Below the pieces are notes generated by a model. The model made no database searches. It was not told the DNA's origin and was given only the letters and a program-made list of their open reading frames with translations. A stretch of DNA of 64,000 bases from Acidomonas methanolica (GTDB taxonomy: Bacteria; Pseudomonadota; Alphaproteobacteria; Acetobacterales; Acetobacteraceae), in the NCBI RefSeq assembly GCF_004346035.1, contig NZ_SLZN01000006.1:1-64000 (forward strand), in the 5' to 3' direction. Positions 54,314 to 62,612 of this stretch are shown one piece after another. Every line of letters starts with the position of its first letter. The first letter of the stretch is position 1. The position numbers and the translations under genes are program-made.

Positions 54314-54935
54314 TGAGAGTGGTCGCTTCCGTGTTGGCGATCGAAACAAGTGTCGGCCGCATCCAGGCGGGCGCCTGTGCGGCGTTCGCGGCGAGCGTTT
54401 TCTTGTCGCGGGACGAAAGGCGCAGTACGGCGACCTGTGCGACATCCGCCGCGTGCATGGAGCCGACATGGCGAAGCGCCTGAACGACCGTGCCGACGGG
54501 ACTGCCGGGTGCGATCAGGTGCTTGGGGGAGGCGTGGCGAAGATCAATGACACGCTTTCCCAGCACGACGCGGCGCGACGGGCCATCGGTCAGGTAGGTG
54601 CTTTGAGCGGGTACCTGCGTCGACAGGCCGAGCGCGTTTGCCGCCCGCGCACCGGCGATCTGCACATGGGATCCGGTCTCCCGCGCTAGGGCCTGGGCAA
54701 CATCATCAGGAGCCGGCGAGAGAGCGCCGAGCTTTGGGTGCAGCTTTGGAAAGTCGTACAGCCCTCGCGCGAGGCGGCGCAATTGGCCACCCTTGACCAG
54801 TCGGGAGAGGGCCTGATCGACAGACGAGCGGCTTGCGATGGTGAGGAAATCGCTGGGCGTGAAGACGCCGCCGCGTCCGCTGGCGCGGACACGCTTCATA
54901 ATCCGATCGGGAACGGAGGTGACAACCGTCTTCAT
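54306..54935 (-). CDS. AbiEi-type antitoxin (DUF6088)
   Basis: 209 residues with an N-terminal winged helix (FTPSDFLTIASRSSVDQALSRLVKGGQLRRLARGLYDFP) and an AbiEi_3/4-like C-terminal domain. AbiEi antitoxins do not bind the toxin directly but counter it and repress their own promoter through inverted repeats. A perfect 9-bp repeat lies just before the start at 54935, supporting autoregulation. Confidence 0.88.
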   Translation of the reverse strand: MKTVVTSVPDRIMKRVRASGRGGVFTPSDFLTIASRSSVDQALSRLVKGGQLRRLARGLYDFPKLHPKLGALSPAPDDVAQALARETGSHVQIAGARAANALGLSTQVPAQSTYLTDGPSRRVVLGKRVIDLRHASPKHLIAPGSPVGTVVQALRHVGSMHAADVAQVAVLRLSSRDKKTLAANAAQAPAWMRPTLVSIANTEATTLNG

Positions 54936-54937
54936 AC

Positions 54938-54965
54938 GTCAGAAAATAGGATATGTTTTTCTGAC
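54938..54965. promoter_or_regulatory. AbiEi autoregulatory inverted repeat
   Basis: GTCAGAAAA and TTTTCTGAC form a perfect 9-bp inverted repeat with a 10-base spacer, ending three bases from the abiEi start. It occupies the expected promoter and leader position. Confidence 0.7.
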
Positions 54966-55078
54966 ATGCAAGAGGCGTCTCCTGGTGCCGGAAAGCTCGT
55001 CCAGACCGTCTGAATCGATTCATCATGTTCTTTGTGGACCGGGCACACCGCTTGTCATCCCCGACGTGAGGGAGCAGT

Positions 55079-55104
55079 CAAAAAAACGGCCCCGAAGGGC
55101 CGTT
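55079..55104 (-). terminator. Terminator at the end of the DUF block
   Basis: On the minus strand AACGGCCC-TTCG-GGGCCGTT is a perfect 8-bp stem with a stable TTCG loop, followed by a run of T. It begins 6 bases after the stop of the 152-residue unknown gene and ends the block's transcript. Confidence 0.9.
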
Positions 55105-55109
55105 CGTCG

Positions 55110-55568
55110 TCAGGAAAGCGATGGCGGCCAGTCCCGGGCCTTCTTCAGACCCGGATCGACGTCCGCGGTTTCGATATGCGCCCAGCACCGGATCGCCGCG
55201 CCGTTCTCGCCGACCGGATGGTCGTCTACGGCGTCCGATGAGTCATCGGTGTCATTCTCGTCGTAGCAGATCACCTTGATCTCGCCGGTGTCGCAGCACA
55301 CCGAATGGACCAGTCCCTCTGTGATGTTGATAACGACGACCTGGGGGACCAGATCGAGCGTTCGAACCGCCGAGACGATGGCGGGTTGCTCGACAGGATC
55401 GAAGCAGACGAAGGGTTTTTCGTAACCAGCCTCTTCAGCCATGGCTTCGGCCTTATCGTAATGAATACCGAGACCGTACTCCTCATCGGAGACGGCGACA
55501 GTGAAGACGGGCATGTCGGCCATGCCCGAGGCGTTGCGGCACGCGACCGCGATATGGATCGTTTCCAT
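55110..55568 (-). CDS. Conserved hypothetical acidic protein of the DUF block
   Basis: 152 residues, strongly acidic, no signal or TM segment. It contains IHYDKAEAMAEEAGYEKPFV and repeated acidic runs (YDENDTDDSSDAVDD). No domain recognised. The ATG at 55568 follows AAGGAG and a GCCTC-GAGGC hairpin, the same leader layout as its neighbours. Last gene before a strong terminator. An acidic DNA-mimic or binding role is possible but not supported. Confidence 0.7.
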   Translation of the reverse strand: METIHIAVACRNASGMADMPVFTVAVSDEEYGLGIHYDKAEAMAEEAGYEKPFVCFDPVEQPAIVSAVRTLDLVPQVVVINITEGLVHSVCCDTGEIKVICYDENDTDDSSDAVDDHPVGENGAAIRCWAHIETADVDPGLKKARDWPPSLS

Positions 55569-55582
55569 GGTGATGGCTCCTT

Positions 55583-55598
55583 GCCTCAATGGGGAGGC
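55583..55598 (-). promoter_or_regulatory. Leader hairpin of the 152-residue unknown gene
   Basis: GCCTC and GAGGC pair around 6 bases directly before the AAGGAG ribosome binding site. Short stem; noted because it belongs to a series. Confidence 0.35.
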
Positions 55599-55660
55599 TG
55601 CGATGATGGAAAAGGAAGGTTCCCGACGATCCGATGGATCGCCGGGATGTCGGGAGTGCG

Positions 55661-57949
55661 TCACGCGGCCAGTAGCTGCCGGGCGAGCGCGACTTCGACG
55701 GAATCTCCGTCCTGGTTGAGGACATCGAGACCGGATTCAGGCACGTCTCCCGACGTGCTCTGCGAGACCATGATTTTCTGGGCCATGAGGCTCAGGCAGG
55801 TCATTTGCGACGTGCCCGCATAGCCGAGGAAGATGACCTTGACGGACTGCTTCTGCCCGATGCGCCAGGACCGGCGTGCAGCCTGCTGCAACGAGTAGAC
55901 GTTATACCCGCTCTGCATGAACACGATCGTCGGAAATTCCAGAAGATCGAGCCCTGTCTTGACCAGTTCCGGGTTGGTGATGAGGATATCGATCCCCCGG
56001 TCGAGCTGATCGGCAATCCAGTCTTCCCGGCGGGACGCCTCCACGCTTGCGCGCAGCACGGCCACCTTGAAACCTTCCTGCGCGAGCAAGACCTTGAGAC
56101 GCGATGTGGTATCGCGCGTCCCGGTATAGATGGAATAAACAAGGGTCTTGCGCCCTTGTGCCTTCTCCCGACGGCAGATTTCGATCAGTTCCCGCTCCTT
56201 GGGCATCATCTCCAGCTCATCGAACTGAGCCGGGACAAAGGTCAGGGTTTGACGGGTACGGGGATGAACCACCGCCTCCGACCGGAAACAGCAATCCGCC
56301 CAGGCGAGAAGGACGTTGAGCACCACGCCCAGGAGGGTGGTATCGCGCTTCGCCAGAGCCTGCTTCAGCTCCGCGGTGAGACGAGAGGCCAGATCCCGAT
56401 AGGCCATGGCCTGGTCGGTATCCATTGCGATCTCCCGGAATTCCTCGTTGTAGGGCGGCAGCACATTGCCGCCGATATCCTTCAGTTTGAGAAAAACCGT
56501 GAAGGGCAGCACGCACCGCATGACGCCCTTCGGACCGAAGCCGGGGGCCTTGACGGTGCGGACCGTGACCTTCGAGCCCCGGGCGGTCTTGTGGGCCGTG
56601 CCGGTGCTCTCGGAATAGATGTCCTTCAGGACGCCATGATCGCGCATGAACGCCATCGCGGCGCCCGTCATGCTGCCGGTCTTGGTCGGTCTGTAACCGT
56701 CCTCGATCATCCGCGCGGGCAAGGCGCGGAACAGAAGATAGAAGAGATCGTCGCCGTATCCCCCCATCAGCGTGCCGGTGAGCAGGAGCGTCCTGGTCGC
56801 TTTCGCGGCGAGTACGCCCATGGCTTGACCTTGAGCGGAGCCGCCGTTTTTGTATTCATGCGCTTCGTCGGCGATGAGCAGGTCGAACGTGCCTTGCGGC
56901 AGGTATCTTTTGATGAATTCCGACGGTTGATAGCCGCCTTCGCCGAAGCCGAACTCCATGTTCGCCATCGCGCGTTCCATGCGCTGGGCCTGGCGGTCGG
57001 AAAACACGAGGGCACCCCGTGCGTCCATCAGGTTGATGAACTCGTGGATATTGTCGCCCAGCATGGAGGCCAGGAAGCCGTCGCCAAACGTCTTCATCAG
57101 TCTCTGGGCAGTGACTTCCCCGATGGTGGGGATACGCTTGAGCGCCTTGTGAACGGCGGAGGACTGGTCGCTGGAGGACAGCCGTCCCGGACGCATCAGG
57201 GTCCACAGGGGGGCGGCGCAATGGCTGCATGTCCTGCGGTGTTCCTCGGCGTCGAGCGCGACCGGATCGATCGGCTCGCCGTCGAGATCGGTAATGATAT
57301 GGCCGCAGTCCGGGCAAAGACCGATTGCCCCGTGGCCGGTGCGCCTGCGCATGAAGGCGGGTTTCCAGTGGAAGCCCATACGCATCCGCACACGGCCCAG
57401 GACGAAGAATTCCTGACCCTGCTCCGGACTGTTCAACTGCTCGCGCAGTTTCAGAAGCTTGACCAGCGTGTCGGGACCGTTGATTACCCAGACCCTGGCG
57501 CCAGCCACCGTTTCCTGGATCTCGCGCCGCCATTTGTAGACCAGATGGGGAGGCGAGAGGATCAGGGTTCGACGGAAGCCTTCGGCGTTGAGCACGGCGG
57601 CCGTGGCGATGCCGACAGTGGTTTTGCCACAGCCCATCTCGCCATTGACGATCGCGGCACGCTCGCCGCGGTCGATCAGCAATTCGGTCACGGCATGGAC
57701 CACATCGGCCTGGGCATCGAACAGGCGACGCTTGAGACCGGCGAGAACGATCTGGCGGAAGGCCTTCGGACGTCCCGTATAGACGGGCGGATTAGCCCGG
57801 TTCAGCGATTCCAGCAGGTCGTCGCCAAACTCGGCGACGAAATCCGGAAGACTGACGGCGAGTGGAGAAGACGAGACCTCGTCGAGCAGGTCGTCCTGCA
57901 TCGGCACGAGATCAGCGGAGGGAGGAAGAGTGTCGAGTTCGAGAGACAT
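55661..57949 (-). CDS. SNF2/DEAD-like helicase of conjugative elements
   Basis: 762-residue superfamily 2 ATPase. Walker A NGEMGCGKTTVGIA at 102-115; a zinc-ribbon-like pair of CxxC motifs (Cys212/215 and Cys241/244); DEAH box LLIADEAHEYKN at 357-368; motif III LLTGTLMGG; C-terminal helicase domain with ILITNPELVKTGLDLL and the final QQAARRSWRIGQK of SNF2-type enzymes. It probably remodels protein-DNA complexes. Neighbour of a DNA methyltransferase. The start at 57949 follows a GGAG site behind a strong hairpin plus T run. Confidence 0.9.
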   Translation of the reverse strand: MSLELDTLPPSADLVPMQDDLLDEVSSSPLAVSLPDFVAEFGDDLLESLNRANPPVYTGRPKAFRQIVLAGLKRRLFDAQADVVHAVTELLIDRGERAAIVNGEMGCGKTTVGIATAAVLNAEGFRRTLILSPPHLVYKWRREIQETVAGARVWVINGPDTLVKLLKLREQLNSPEQGQEFFVLGRVRMRMGFHWKPAFMRRRTGHGAIGLCPDCGHIITDLDGEPIDPVALDAEEHRRTCSHCAAPLWTLMRPGRLSSSDQSSAVHKALKRIPTIGEVTAQRLMKTFGDGFLASMLGDNIHEFINLMDARGALVFSDRQAQRMERAMANMEFGFGEGGYQPSEFIKRYLPQGTFDLLIADEAHEYKNGGSAQGQAMGVLAAKATRTLLLTGTLMGGYGDDLFYLLFRALPARMIEDGYRPTKTGSMTGAAMAFMRDHGVLKDIYSESTGTAHKTARGSKVTVRTVKAPGFGPKGVMRCVLPFTVFLKLKDIGGNVLPPYNEEFREIAMDTDQAMAYRDLASRLTAELKQALAKRDTTLLGVVLNVLLAWADCCFRSEAVVHPRTRQTLTFVPAQFDELEMMPKERELIEICRREKAQGRKTLVYSIYTGTRDTTSRLKVLLAQEGFKVAVLRASVEASRREDWIADQLDRGIDILITNPELVKTGLDLLEFPTIVFMQSGYNVYSLQQAARRSWRIGQKQSVKVIFLGYAGTSQMTCLSLMAQKIMVSQSTSGDVPESGLDVLNQDGDSVEVALARQLLAA

Positions 57950-57969
57950 GGTGATGCTCCAAAGAAAAA

Positions 57970-58007
57970 GGGGCATGCACCTCCCGCTCGGGGCGATGAC
58001 ATGCCCC
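57970..58007 (-). promoter_or_regulatory. Attenuator-like leader of the helicase gene
   Basis: GGGGCATG and CATGCCCC form a perfect outer 8-bp stem with an inner CCCG-CGGG stem. On the minus strand the outer stem is followed by TTTTTCTTT and then the GGAG ribosome site, so it has the form of an intrinsic terminator directly before the gene. Confidence 0.65.
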
Positions 58008-58128
58008 GGGGTGGGATGAAGCGAACGGCGAACCGGCCGTGCGCGGATGTGGAGGAAAGCGTGGTTGCTAGAAGGCCAGATTCTCTTCCGGCAACTGGAC
58101 GGCGGTGAGGCGCCCGGATGGAAAAAGA

Positions 58129-59238
58129 TCAGCGGATCGTGAGCACCTCGCCCCGTGTCGGGGAGCCAGGCGTCATGTCCCACGCGCGGATGACGGGAAC
58201 GAACTTGTCGGTGAGGATGCGGGTCTCGGCCACGGAGCCGTCGTCGCGTTCAGTGTATTGCGTCTGCGACGTCTTTTCCTTGTGGGTGTCACCCTTGACG
58301 ACCAGAACGCGCCCGTCTCTCGACCGCACCACGCCGGAAATCGCACCGGCCGCGAGGGCCAGGGCGAGATGCCATTGTGACAGGGCGCGCGCCGGGGGAC
58401 GCGGTGCCTGTTGTGCGGCGCCGAGATGCGTGTCGAGCGTCGGCCAGAGTCCTTGCAGCCTGCCGATTTCGTCGGCGAACTGCTCGGGCTCCATCGTCGC
58501 GCGGAAGAACTGTTCCGGCTCGGAAGCATTGGCCGGGACCGGGTAAGGCAGGAGCGACCATTCGGGCGGTAGCTCCTCGGCCGTGGCATCGCCGCACCCG
58601 ATCTGAAGCAACCGGTTGCGGATCGCCTTGGCCGTGTCCGACGCTAGATCGCGCTGACGGACGCGGCGTCCGAAGAGCACGACCTGTTTGAACTGCGTTT
58701 CCACCGCCCGGTAGATCCGCAGATCGGCGAAATGTCGTGTGAGCCAGCCGACCAGTTCGGCATCGAGGACGTAATGCGGCACGATGAAGACCAGCACGCC
58801 GCCATATTGCAGGAAAGGCAGCGAACGCTGATAGAACAGCTTCTCCAGACGCGGGCGGCCCTGGCTCTGATAGCCGATCGTGCCGTCCATGCCTTTGGAC
58901 AGGTCGCCGTAGGGTGGATTGAGCCACAACAGGCCGAAGGCCTGCCGTGAGATCATCGTATCCATCAGGTCGCCATGGATGCAGCGATCGACCAGTTGCC
59001 GGGCATGACGGGCGCGCTCGGCATCGTATTCGACGGCGAACGCCCGGACCTGCTCGCGCCCTAGGGCGTGGGCGGCTTCGGCGATCGCCACGCCTTCGCC
59101 GGCGCAGGGATCGAGAATATTCATCGGGCCGGTGGAGGGAGCCAGAGCAGAGAGCACACGCTCAATGGTCGGCTCGTCGGTGGGGAAATAGCCGTTTTTC
59201 ACGAAATTGCGCGCAAGGCGCGGGAACATGAGAGCCAT
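58129..59238 (-). CDS. Class I SAM-dependent DNA methyltransferase-like protein (DUF6094)
   Basis: 369 residues. SAM-binding motif ILDPCAGEGVAIAEAAHALG at 41-60 and a catalytic NPPY motif (LLWLNPPYGDL at 103-113) as in N6-adenine methyltransferases. The N-terminal FVKNGYFPTDEPTIERVL is typical of the DUF6094 group in conjugative elements and plasmids. It may protect element DNA after entry. No target recognition domain or cognate nuclease was seen. CAGGAG precedes the start. Confidence 0.85.
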   Translation of the reverse strand: MALMFPRLARNFVKNGYFPTDEPTIERVLSALAPSTGPMNILDPCAGEGVAIAEAAHALGREQVRAFAVEYDAERARHARQLVDRCIHGDLMDTMISRQAFGLLWLNPPYGDLSKGMDGTIGYQSQGRPRLEKLFYQRSLPFLQYGGVLVFIVPHYVLDAELVGWLTRHFADLRIYRAVETQFKQVVLFGRRVRQRDLASDTAKAIRNRLLQIGCGDATAEELPPEWSLLPYPVPANASEPEQFFRATMEPEQFADEIGRLQGLWPTLDTHLGAAQQAPRPPARALSQWHLALALAAGAISGVVRSRDGRVLVVKGDTHKEKTSQTQYTERDDGSVAETRILTDKFVPVIRAWDMTPGSPTRGEVLTIR

Positions 59239-59270
59239 GAGATGTCTCCTGACAGAGGATTAGGAAAGAT

Positions 59271-59294
59271 GGGCAGGCGCGCGCGGGCGTGCCC
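59271..59294 (-). promoter_or_regulatory. Leader hairpin of the methyltransferase gene
   Basis: GGGCA and TGCCC enclose a GC-only segment and could form a long GC hairpin 33 bases before the start; on the minus strand ATCTTTCC follows it. Confidence 0.45.
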
Positions 59295-59309
59295 CACCGA
59301 TGGGATTGG

Positions 59310-59960
59310 CTACGCGACGCGCAGCAAAGGTGGCCCGAAGGACGCCCGGTGTTCGTCGATCGCCAGTTCCCCGCTGCGGATCAGGCTGCCGAGGGCGGTG
59401 GTCAGCGCGGGAACGTCAATGGCCAGCCGGTGGCCTTCCAATGGCCCGAGAGCGAATGGAAGGCGGCCGAGCATCTCCTGCGCGTAGAGCAGGTCCAGCA
59501 CCGTGTCGCGCCAGTGATCGAGCAGAGGCAGCGGGCAGGTTTCCCGCACCAACGCCCAGAGGCGTTCGCGCCGATGCAGGGAAAGGCCCGGCAGGAGAGC
59601 CAGCGCGGTTGCGTTGGCTTTGTCGGGCCGTACGCAACGGCGGTCGAACAGCCACAGATGAACGATGGCGCCGAACAGTGTGCGCCGATAAGCGCGCGTG
59701 GTCCGCTTTTCCAGGTTGTCGACATTGCCGACGAACACCGGAACACCGTCTCCCTGTTCGGGGATGATATGAAAGCGGTCGAGACCGGCTTCGTCGTGCC
59801 CGAGGGTCAGCCGTGCCAGGAATTCCTGGATGGCGGTATCGCGCGCCCAGATGGACAGGAACACGAGGCCGTTCCGATCATCGGCGATGCAGGCATCGGC
59901 CATGAGGTCGGGGCACTCCGCGATCCGATACAGCGGTTTGGAAAGTGTGGGTGTGGGCAT
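59310..59960 (-). CDS. Conserved hypothetical protein of the DUF block
   Basis: 216 residues, soluble, Leu-rich, no domain recognised. Distinctive stretches are FHIIPEQGDGVPVFVGNVDN and AYRRTLFGAIVHLWLFDRR. It lies between the methyltransferase and the 126-residue gene, in the same direction, with its own hairpin leader and an AAGGA ribosome site. Function unknown. Confidence 0.7.
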   Translation of the reverse strand: MPTPTLSKPLYRIAECPDLMADACIADDRNGLVFLSIWARDTAIQEFLARLTLGHDEAGLDRFHIIPEQGDGVPVFVGNVDNLEKRTTRAYRRTLFGAIVHLWLFDRRCVRPDKANATALALLPGLSLHRRERLWALVRETCPLPLLDHWRDTVLDLLYAQEMLGRLPFALGPLEGHRLAIDVPALTTALGSLIRSGELAIDEHRASFGPPLLRVA

Positions 59961-59984
59961 TGGTGATGTCCTTGAAGACAGGAA

Positions 59985-60009
59985 CAGTCACCGCCCGTGG
60001 GCAGTGATT
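59985..60009 (-). promoter_or_regulatory. Leader hairpin of the 216-residue unknown gene
   Basis: TCAC-C-GCCC and GGGC-A-GTGA pair around GT with a single mismatch, and the outer CA/TG can extend the stem. It lies 28 bases before the start codon. Confidence 0.5.
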
Positions 60010-60046
60010 GCCCCATGGGGTTGAAAAGAAGAGGCCGGACGGACGA

Positions 60047-60427
60047 TCAGGTCGGCGCAAGATGACCGTGACGGGCGTGCCAGGCGTGAACACCGGCGCG
60101 CCATTCGGAAGACTGCTCGGGCGCCAGGTCGAGGTAGGACAGGGGGCACGAGTAATAATAGGGGTGCATGGCCTCCTCCAACGGCTTGTGCCCCCACATC
60201 TTCCCGCTTTGATCCAACAGATCGCACCGGATGTAGGTAAGGGACTCGCCGGGTTTGAGGTGGGGATGAACGCCTTCGGTCCGAGCCGTCACCTTGACGA
60301 CTGACCACAGCACAGTGTCGGACAATGTGTGGTCGAGGACTTCAACGATCGCGCGATCAGTCGTTGTCGACTGCGTGAGTTCCCGGACCAGCGCGGCTTT
60401 GGATTGCAGTGAGAAATACCAGCCCAT
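60047..60427 (-). CDS. Conserved hypothetical protein (DUF6927-like)
   Basis: 126 residues, MGWYFSLQSKAALVRELTQS at the start and SGKMWGHKPLEEAMHPYYYSCPLSYLD later, a pattern seen in small ICE/plasmid proteins named DUF6927 as far as remembered. No catalytic motif. The start at 60427 is preceded by GGAG and a strong hairpin. Function unknown. Confidence 0.72.
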   Translation of the reverse strand: MGWYFSLQSKAALVRELTQSTTTDRAIVEVLDHTLSDTVLWSVVKVTARTEGVHPHLKPGESLTYIRCDLLDQSGKMWGHKPLEEAMHPYYYSCPLSYLDLAPEQSSEWRAGVHAWHARHGHLAPT

Positions 60428-60447
60428 GAGGGTCTCCGTGAGAAAAG

Positions 60448-60480
60448 GTCGGAGTTCCTCCCCGAAGGGCGAACCCCGAC
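60448..60480 (-). promoter_or_regulatory. Attenuator-like leader of the 126-residue gene
   Basis: GTCGG/CCGAC, GTTC/GAAC and CCC/GGG stack into one hairpin with a GAA loop; on the minus strand CCTTTTCTC follows and then the GGAG site. Confidence 0.6.
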
Positions 60481-60514
60481 GGGTGAAGGAATGCTGGTTG
60501 AGCGGTGAGGCGGA

Positions 60515-61123
60515 TCAGGTTCTGGCGAGACGCCATTCCTGGGCCAGGGGGGCGAACTCGTATCCGAGGGCGCCGAGACGATCGCATTGCTGACGCAGAC
60601 GCTGGCGATCGACGGTGGGGTCGAGCTTCACCACCTCGCCAAGCGGCCACAACGTATCGAAGAGCGCCTTGTCGGCGTCTTCATCGCGTGCCTTGACCGT
60701 AGCGGGAGGCTCGGCGCCGAACGGTGTCGTATCGACCAGGGGATCGTGCTGCCCGCGCGGCTTCGCCGTCTTCGGTGCCTTGGTGCCAGACGGCACGGCG
60801 GGCTGTGCCTCTTCGTCGATCGGATCGACTTCCTGCGGACTCAGCCGCTGGGCGTCGTCCGGACTCAGGGCGTCGATGGTGGACAAGGACATTCCGCCGA
60901 GCAGGGCACGGATCTCGATGACCATGCGGCCATTGGTGGTGTAGGTGGAAGGACGGATGTCCGCGATGGCGAAATCGCCGTCATATTGTCCTTCGGCGTA
61001 CTGATCGAGTTCGGCATTCTTGACGACGAACTCGCCGATAGAGGTCGCAAGACGGCCGACGTTGAAATCGCCGTTGCGCCCGTGGATGGTCTTGATGGCC
61101 AGACGACCGGGGATGGTGATCAT
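60515..61123 (-). CDS. DUF3275 family ICE protein
   Basis: 202 residues. The N-terminus KTIHGRNGDFNVGRLATSIG and EGQYDGDFAIADIRPSTY match DUF3275 as remembered from PFGI-1/SXT-type elements. The N-terminal half looks beta-rich (possibly OB-like); the middle is a disordered Pro/Glu linker; the C-terminus DPTVDRQRLRQQCDRLGALG is helical. Function unknown; the linked genes suggest replication or maintenance. Follows DUF3577 in the same direction. Confidence 0.9.
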   Translation of the reverse strand: MITIPGRLAIKTIHGRNGDFNVGRLATSIGEFVVKNAELDQYAEGQYDGDFAIADIRPSTYTTNGRMVIEIRALLGGMSLSTIDALSPDDAQRLSPQEVDPIDEEAQPAVPSGTKAPKTAKPRGQHDPLVDTTPFGAEPPATVKARDEDADKALFDTLWPLGEVVKLDPTVDRQRLRQQCDRLGALGYEFAPLAQEWRLART

Positions 61124-61194
61124 GGGAAATCTCCCTGTTGGGATAACGCCGCATCACCGCGCTCTTGCCGAACACGAGGGACGCGATCAGGGAA

Positions 61195-61221
61195 GCAAGA
61201 CCCCGATGAACGAGGTCTTGC
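61195..61221 (-). promoter_or_regulatory. Leader hairpin of the DUF3275 gene
   Basis: GCAAGACC and GGTCTTGC form a perfect 8-bp stem with an 11-base loop, between the DUF3577 stop and the DUF3275 start, 72 bases from the latter. On the minus strand TTCCCTG follows, so it is not a strong terminator. Confidence 0.5.
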
Positions 61222-61228
61222 TGGACGA

Positions 61229-61774
61229 TCAGAAGGACTCCGCGAACGCCGGTTCCGAAGTATCGGCGGCGTTTTCCTCGGGCGCATCGGCTGCCGGCAC
61301 GGAAGGTCCGGGCGTGGCAGCATCAGGCTTTGCGGAAGAAGCGGGAGCCTGCGGTATGGGATCACTGGTCTCGGTCGGCTTGGGCTCGGCCTTGTAGACG
61401 AGCTGGCCGTCGATTTTGATCCAGCTGACGAAAAGCAGGCGGGCCTTCAGGCTGACGCCCTGCTCGCCGGCACGCTTGCCCTTGGCGTAGGTAAAGATGT
61501 CGGTCCAGAGATCGCCAAGTCGAAAGCCGATCAGGACTTTCTTCTCGGCGTCAACCGCCTGGATGCAGCGCCGGACGAGATGCTGGGCTTCGGAACCCGA
61601 GACCCGCGCGTCGAAACGCACATAGGAGGCATCGTCGGTCGGGCCATTCAGCGCCGCGATATCGCAGGCGAGGAAGGGCGCGCCCTTCTTCGGCTTCACC
61701 TCACGGATACGGTTGAGGTAGCCGAGGCCGGTGATGTGCAGGTCGAAATAGGTGCTTTCGGTGGATGTGGTCAT
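61229..61774 (-). CDS. DUF3577 (STY4534-type) ICE replication-associated protein
   Basis: 181 residues. TYFDLHITGLGYLNRIREVK and APFLACDIAALNGPTDDASYVRFD are the family core, an OB-fold like single-strand DNA-binding shape. The C-terminal 60 residues are Pro/Ala-rich and end in an acidic tail with a terminal Phe (AFAESF), as in SSB proteins. STY4534-family proteins are annotated as ICE replication proteins; an SSB-like role is inference. Start at 61774 follows AGGAG. Confidence 0.9.
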   Translation of the reverse strand: MTTSTESTYFDLHITGLGYLNRIREVKPKKGAPFLACDIAALNGPTDDASYVRFDARVSGSEAQHLVRRCIQAVDAEKKVLIGFRLGDLWTDIFTYAKGKRAGEQGVSLKARLLFVSWIKIDGQLVYKAEPKPTETSDPIPQAPASSAKPDAATPGPSVPAADAPEENAADTSEPAFAESF

Positions 61775-61804
61775 GGTGGATCTCCTGGAGAAAAAAGGCG
61801 GAGA

Positions 61805-61830
61805 CACACCGACCCGGACCGGGAGGTGTG
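61805..61830 (-). promoter_or_regulatory. Attenuator-like leader of the DUF3577 gene
   Basis: CACACC/GGTGTG and CCCGG/CCGGG stack into one stem. On the minus strand TCTCCGCC and then TTTTTT follow before the CCAGGAG ribosome site. Candidate RNA motifs upstream of DUF3577 genes have, from memory, been reported by comparative genomics; identity with this one was not checked. Confidence 0.6.
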
Positions 61831-61926
61831 GAACCCCCGCGTGGGTTGATGGACGTAAGGTCTGGCATCACCGTCATGAATGACGGCCGTTCGCGCATGG
61901 ATGCCGGTGCGAACCGGGATGATCAA

Positions 61927-61994
61927 CGCGGTCGGAACCGCGCCGCAGCCTTCAGGATCGGGGCTGCCTGGGCATGCTGCTGATCACGATCAGC
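61927..61994 (-). promoter_or_regulatory. Three-copy structured element, copy 2
   Basis: Minus strand order: hairpin A (GCTGATC/GATCAGC, 61979-61994), CATGCCCAGGCAGCCCCGA and TCCTGAAGGCTGCGGC, hairpin B (CGCGG/CCGCG, 61927-61942). Same core as copies 1 and 3, different but complementary stem sequences. It lies 150-220 bases upstream of the DUF3577 start. Confidence 0.6.
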
Positions 61995-62134
61995 GGGCAT
62001 GATGGGAGGGTCGCACGCGGGATTTCGCTCCACGGGCAACAATATGCACCGTATCCAGTCCCTGTTCTCCGTCGGTGGGGCCAGCCCCCAACGAAAAATC
62101 CCCCGCCGAAGCGAGGGACCAGGAAAAGGACGGG

Positions 62135-62500
62135 TTATTTATCGCTGGGGGAAGGTGCGACGGCCTGTAGCGAAAGATGCGTCGGGGTCGCGGAGAGTTC
62201 GAGGTCGTCTTCGCTGTGCAGGATGCGGGTGAAGACGCCCTCGTTCGGGTCGAAATATTCGCCGAAATCGTCGCCGCCGAGTTCCGCGCGGACCAGTTCC
62301 CACCAGTCGTCGAACGGATCGGTGTCGGGATTGCAGCCGACGGCGTAGGCCAGCAGTTTCTGGCGTCCGCTCTCGGTGCGCTCTCCCCGCTCGGAAAGGA
62401 AATAGGCGCCCTGATCCTTGGCGAGGATAACGCGGCAGTGATTGGCGATTGCTTCGGTCAGCACAGGCCGAAGATCGGCCCCGCGGAAACGGAGTGACAT
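62135..62500 (-). CDS. DUF3085 family protein
   Basis: 121 residues: LRFRGADLRPVLTEAIANHC, DQGAYFLSERGER and YAVGCNPDTDPFDDWWELVR are the DUF3085 signature as remembered. Function unknown; common in conjugative elements and large plasmids. AGGAGG precedes the start at 62500, directly behind a perfect 11-bp hairpin with a T run. Confidence 0.9.
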   Translation of the reverse strand: MSLRFRGADLRPVLTEAIANHCRVILAKDQGAYFLSERGERTESGRQKLLAYAVGCNPDTDPFDDWWELVRAELGGDDFGEYFDPNEGVFTRILHSEDDLELSATPTHLSLQAVAPSPSDK

Positions 62501-62528
62501 GGATAAATCCTCCTGAAAGCCGGAAAAA

Positions 62529-62552
62529 GCTCTCCGTCCGGGGACGGAGAGC
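62529..62552 (-). promoter_or_regulatory. Attenuator-like hairpin before the DUF3085 gene
   Basis: GCTCTCCGTCC and GGACGGAGAGC form a perfect 11-bp stem with a 2-base gap. On the minus strand TTTTT follows at once, then the AGGAGG site 10 bases on. In form it is an intrinsic terminator placed inside the leader of the next gene. Confidence 0.75.
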
Positions 62553-62612
62553 GGGGAAAGGCATGGTTTCGGTCGGGTTTGAGCGAGCGGACGGCGTGAT
62601 GCCGCCGGACGG

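Noticed and set aside
55805-58108. 767-codon plus-strand frame opposite the helicase
   Set aside because: Antisense shadow; the helicase motifs on the minus strand are unambiguous.
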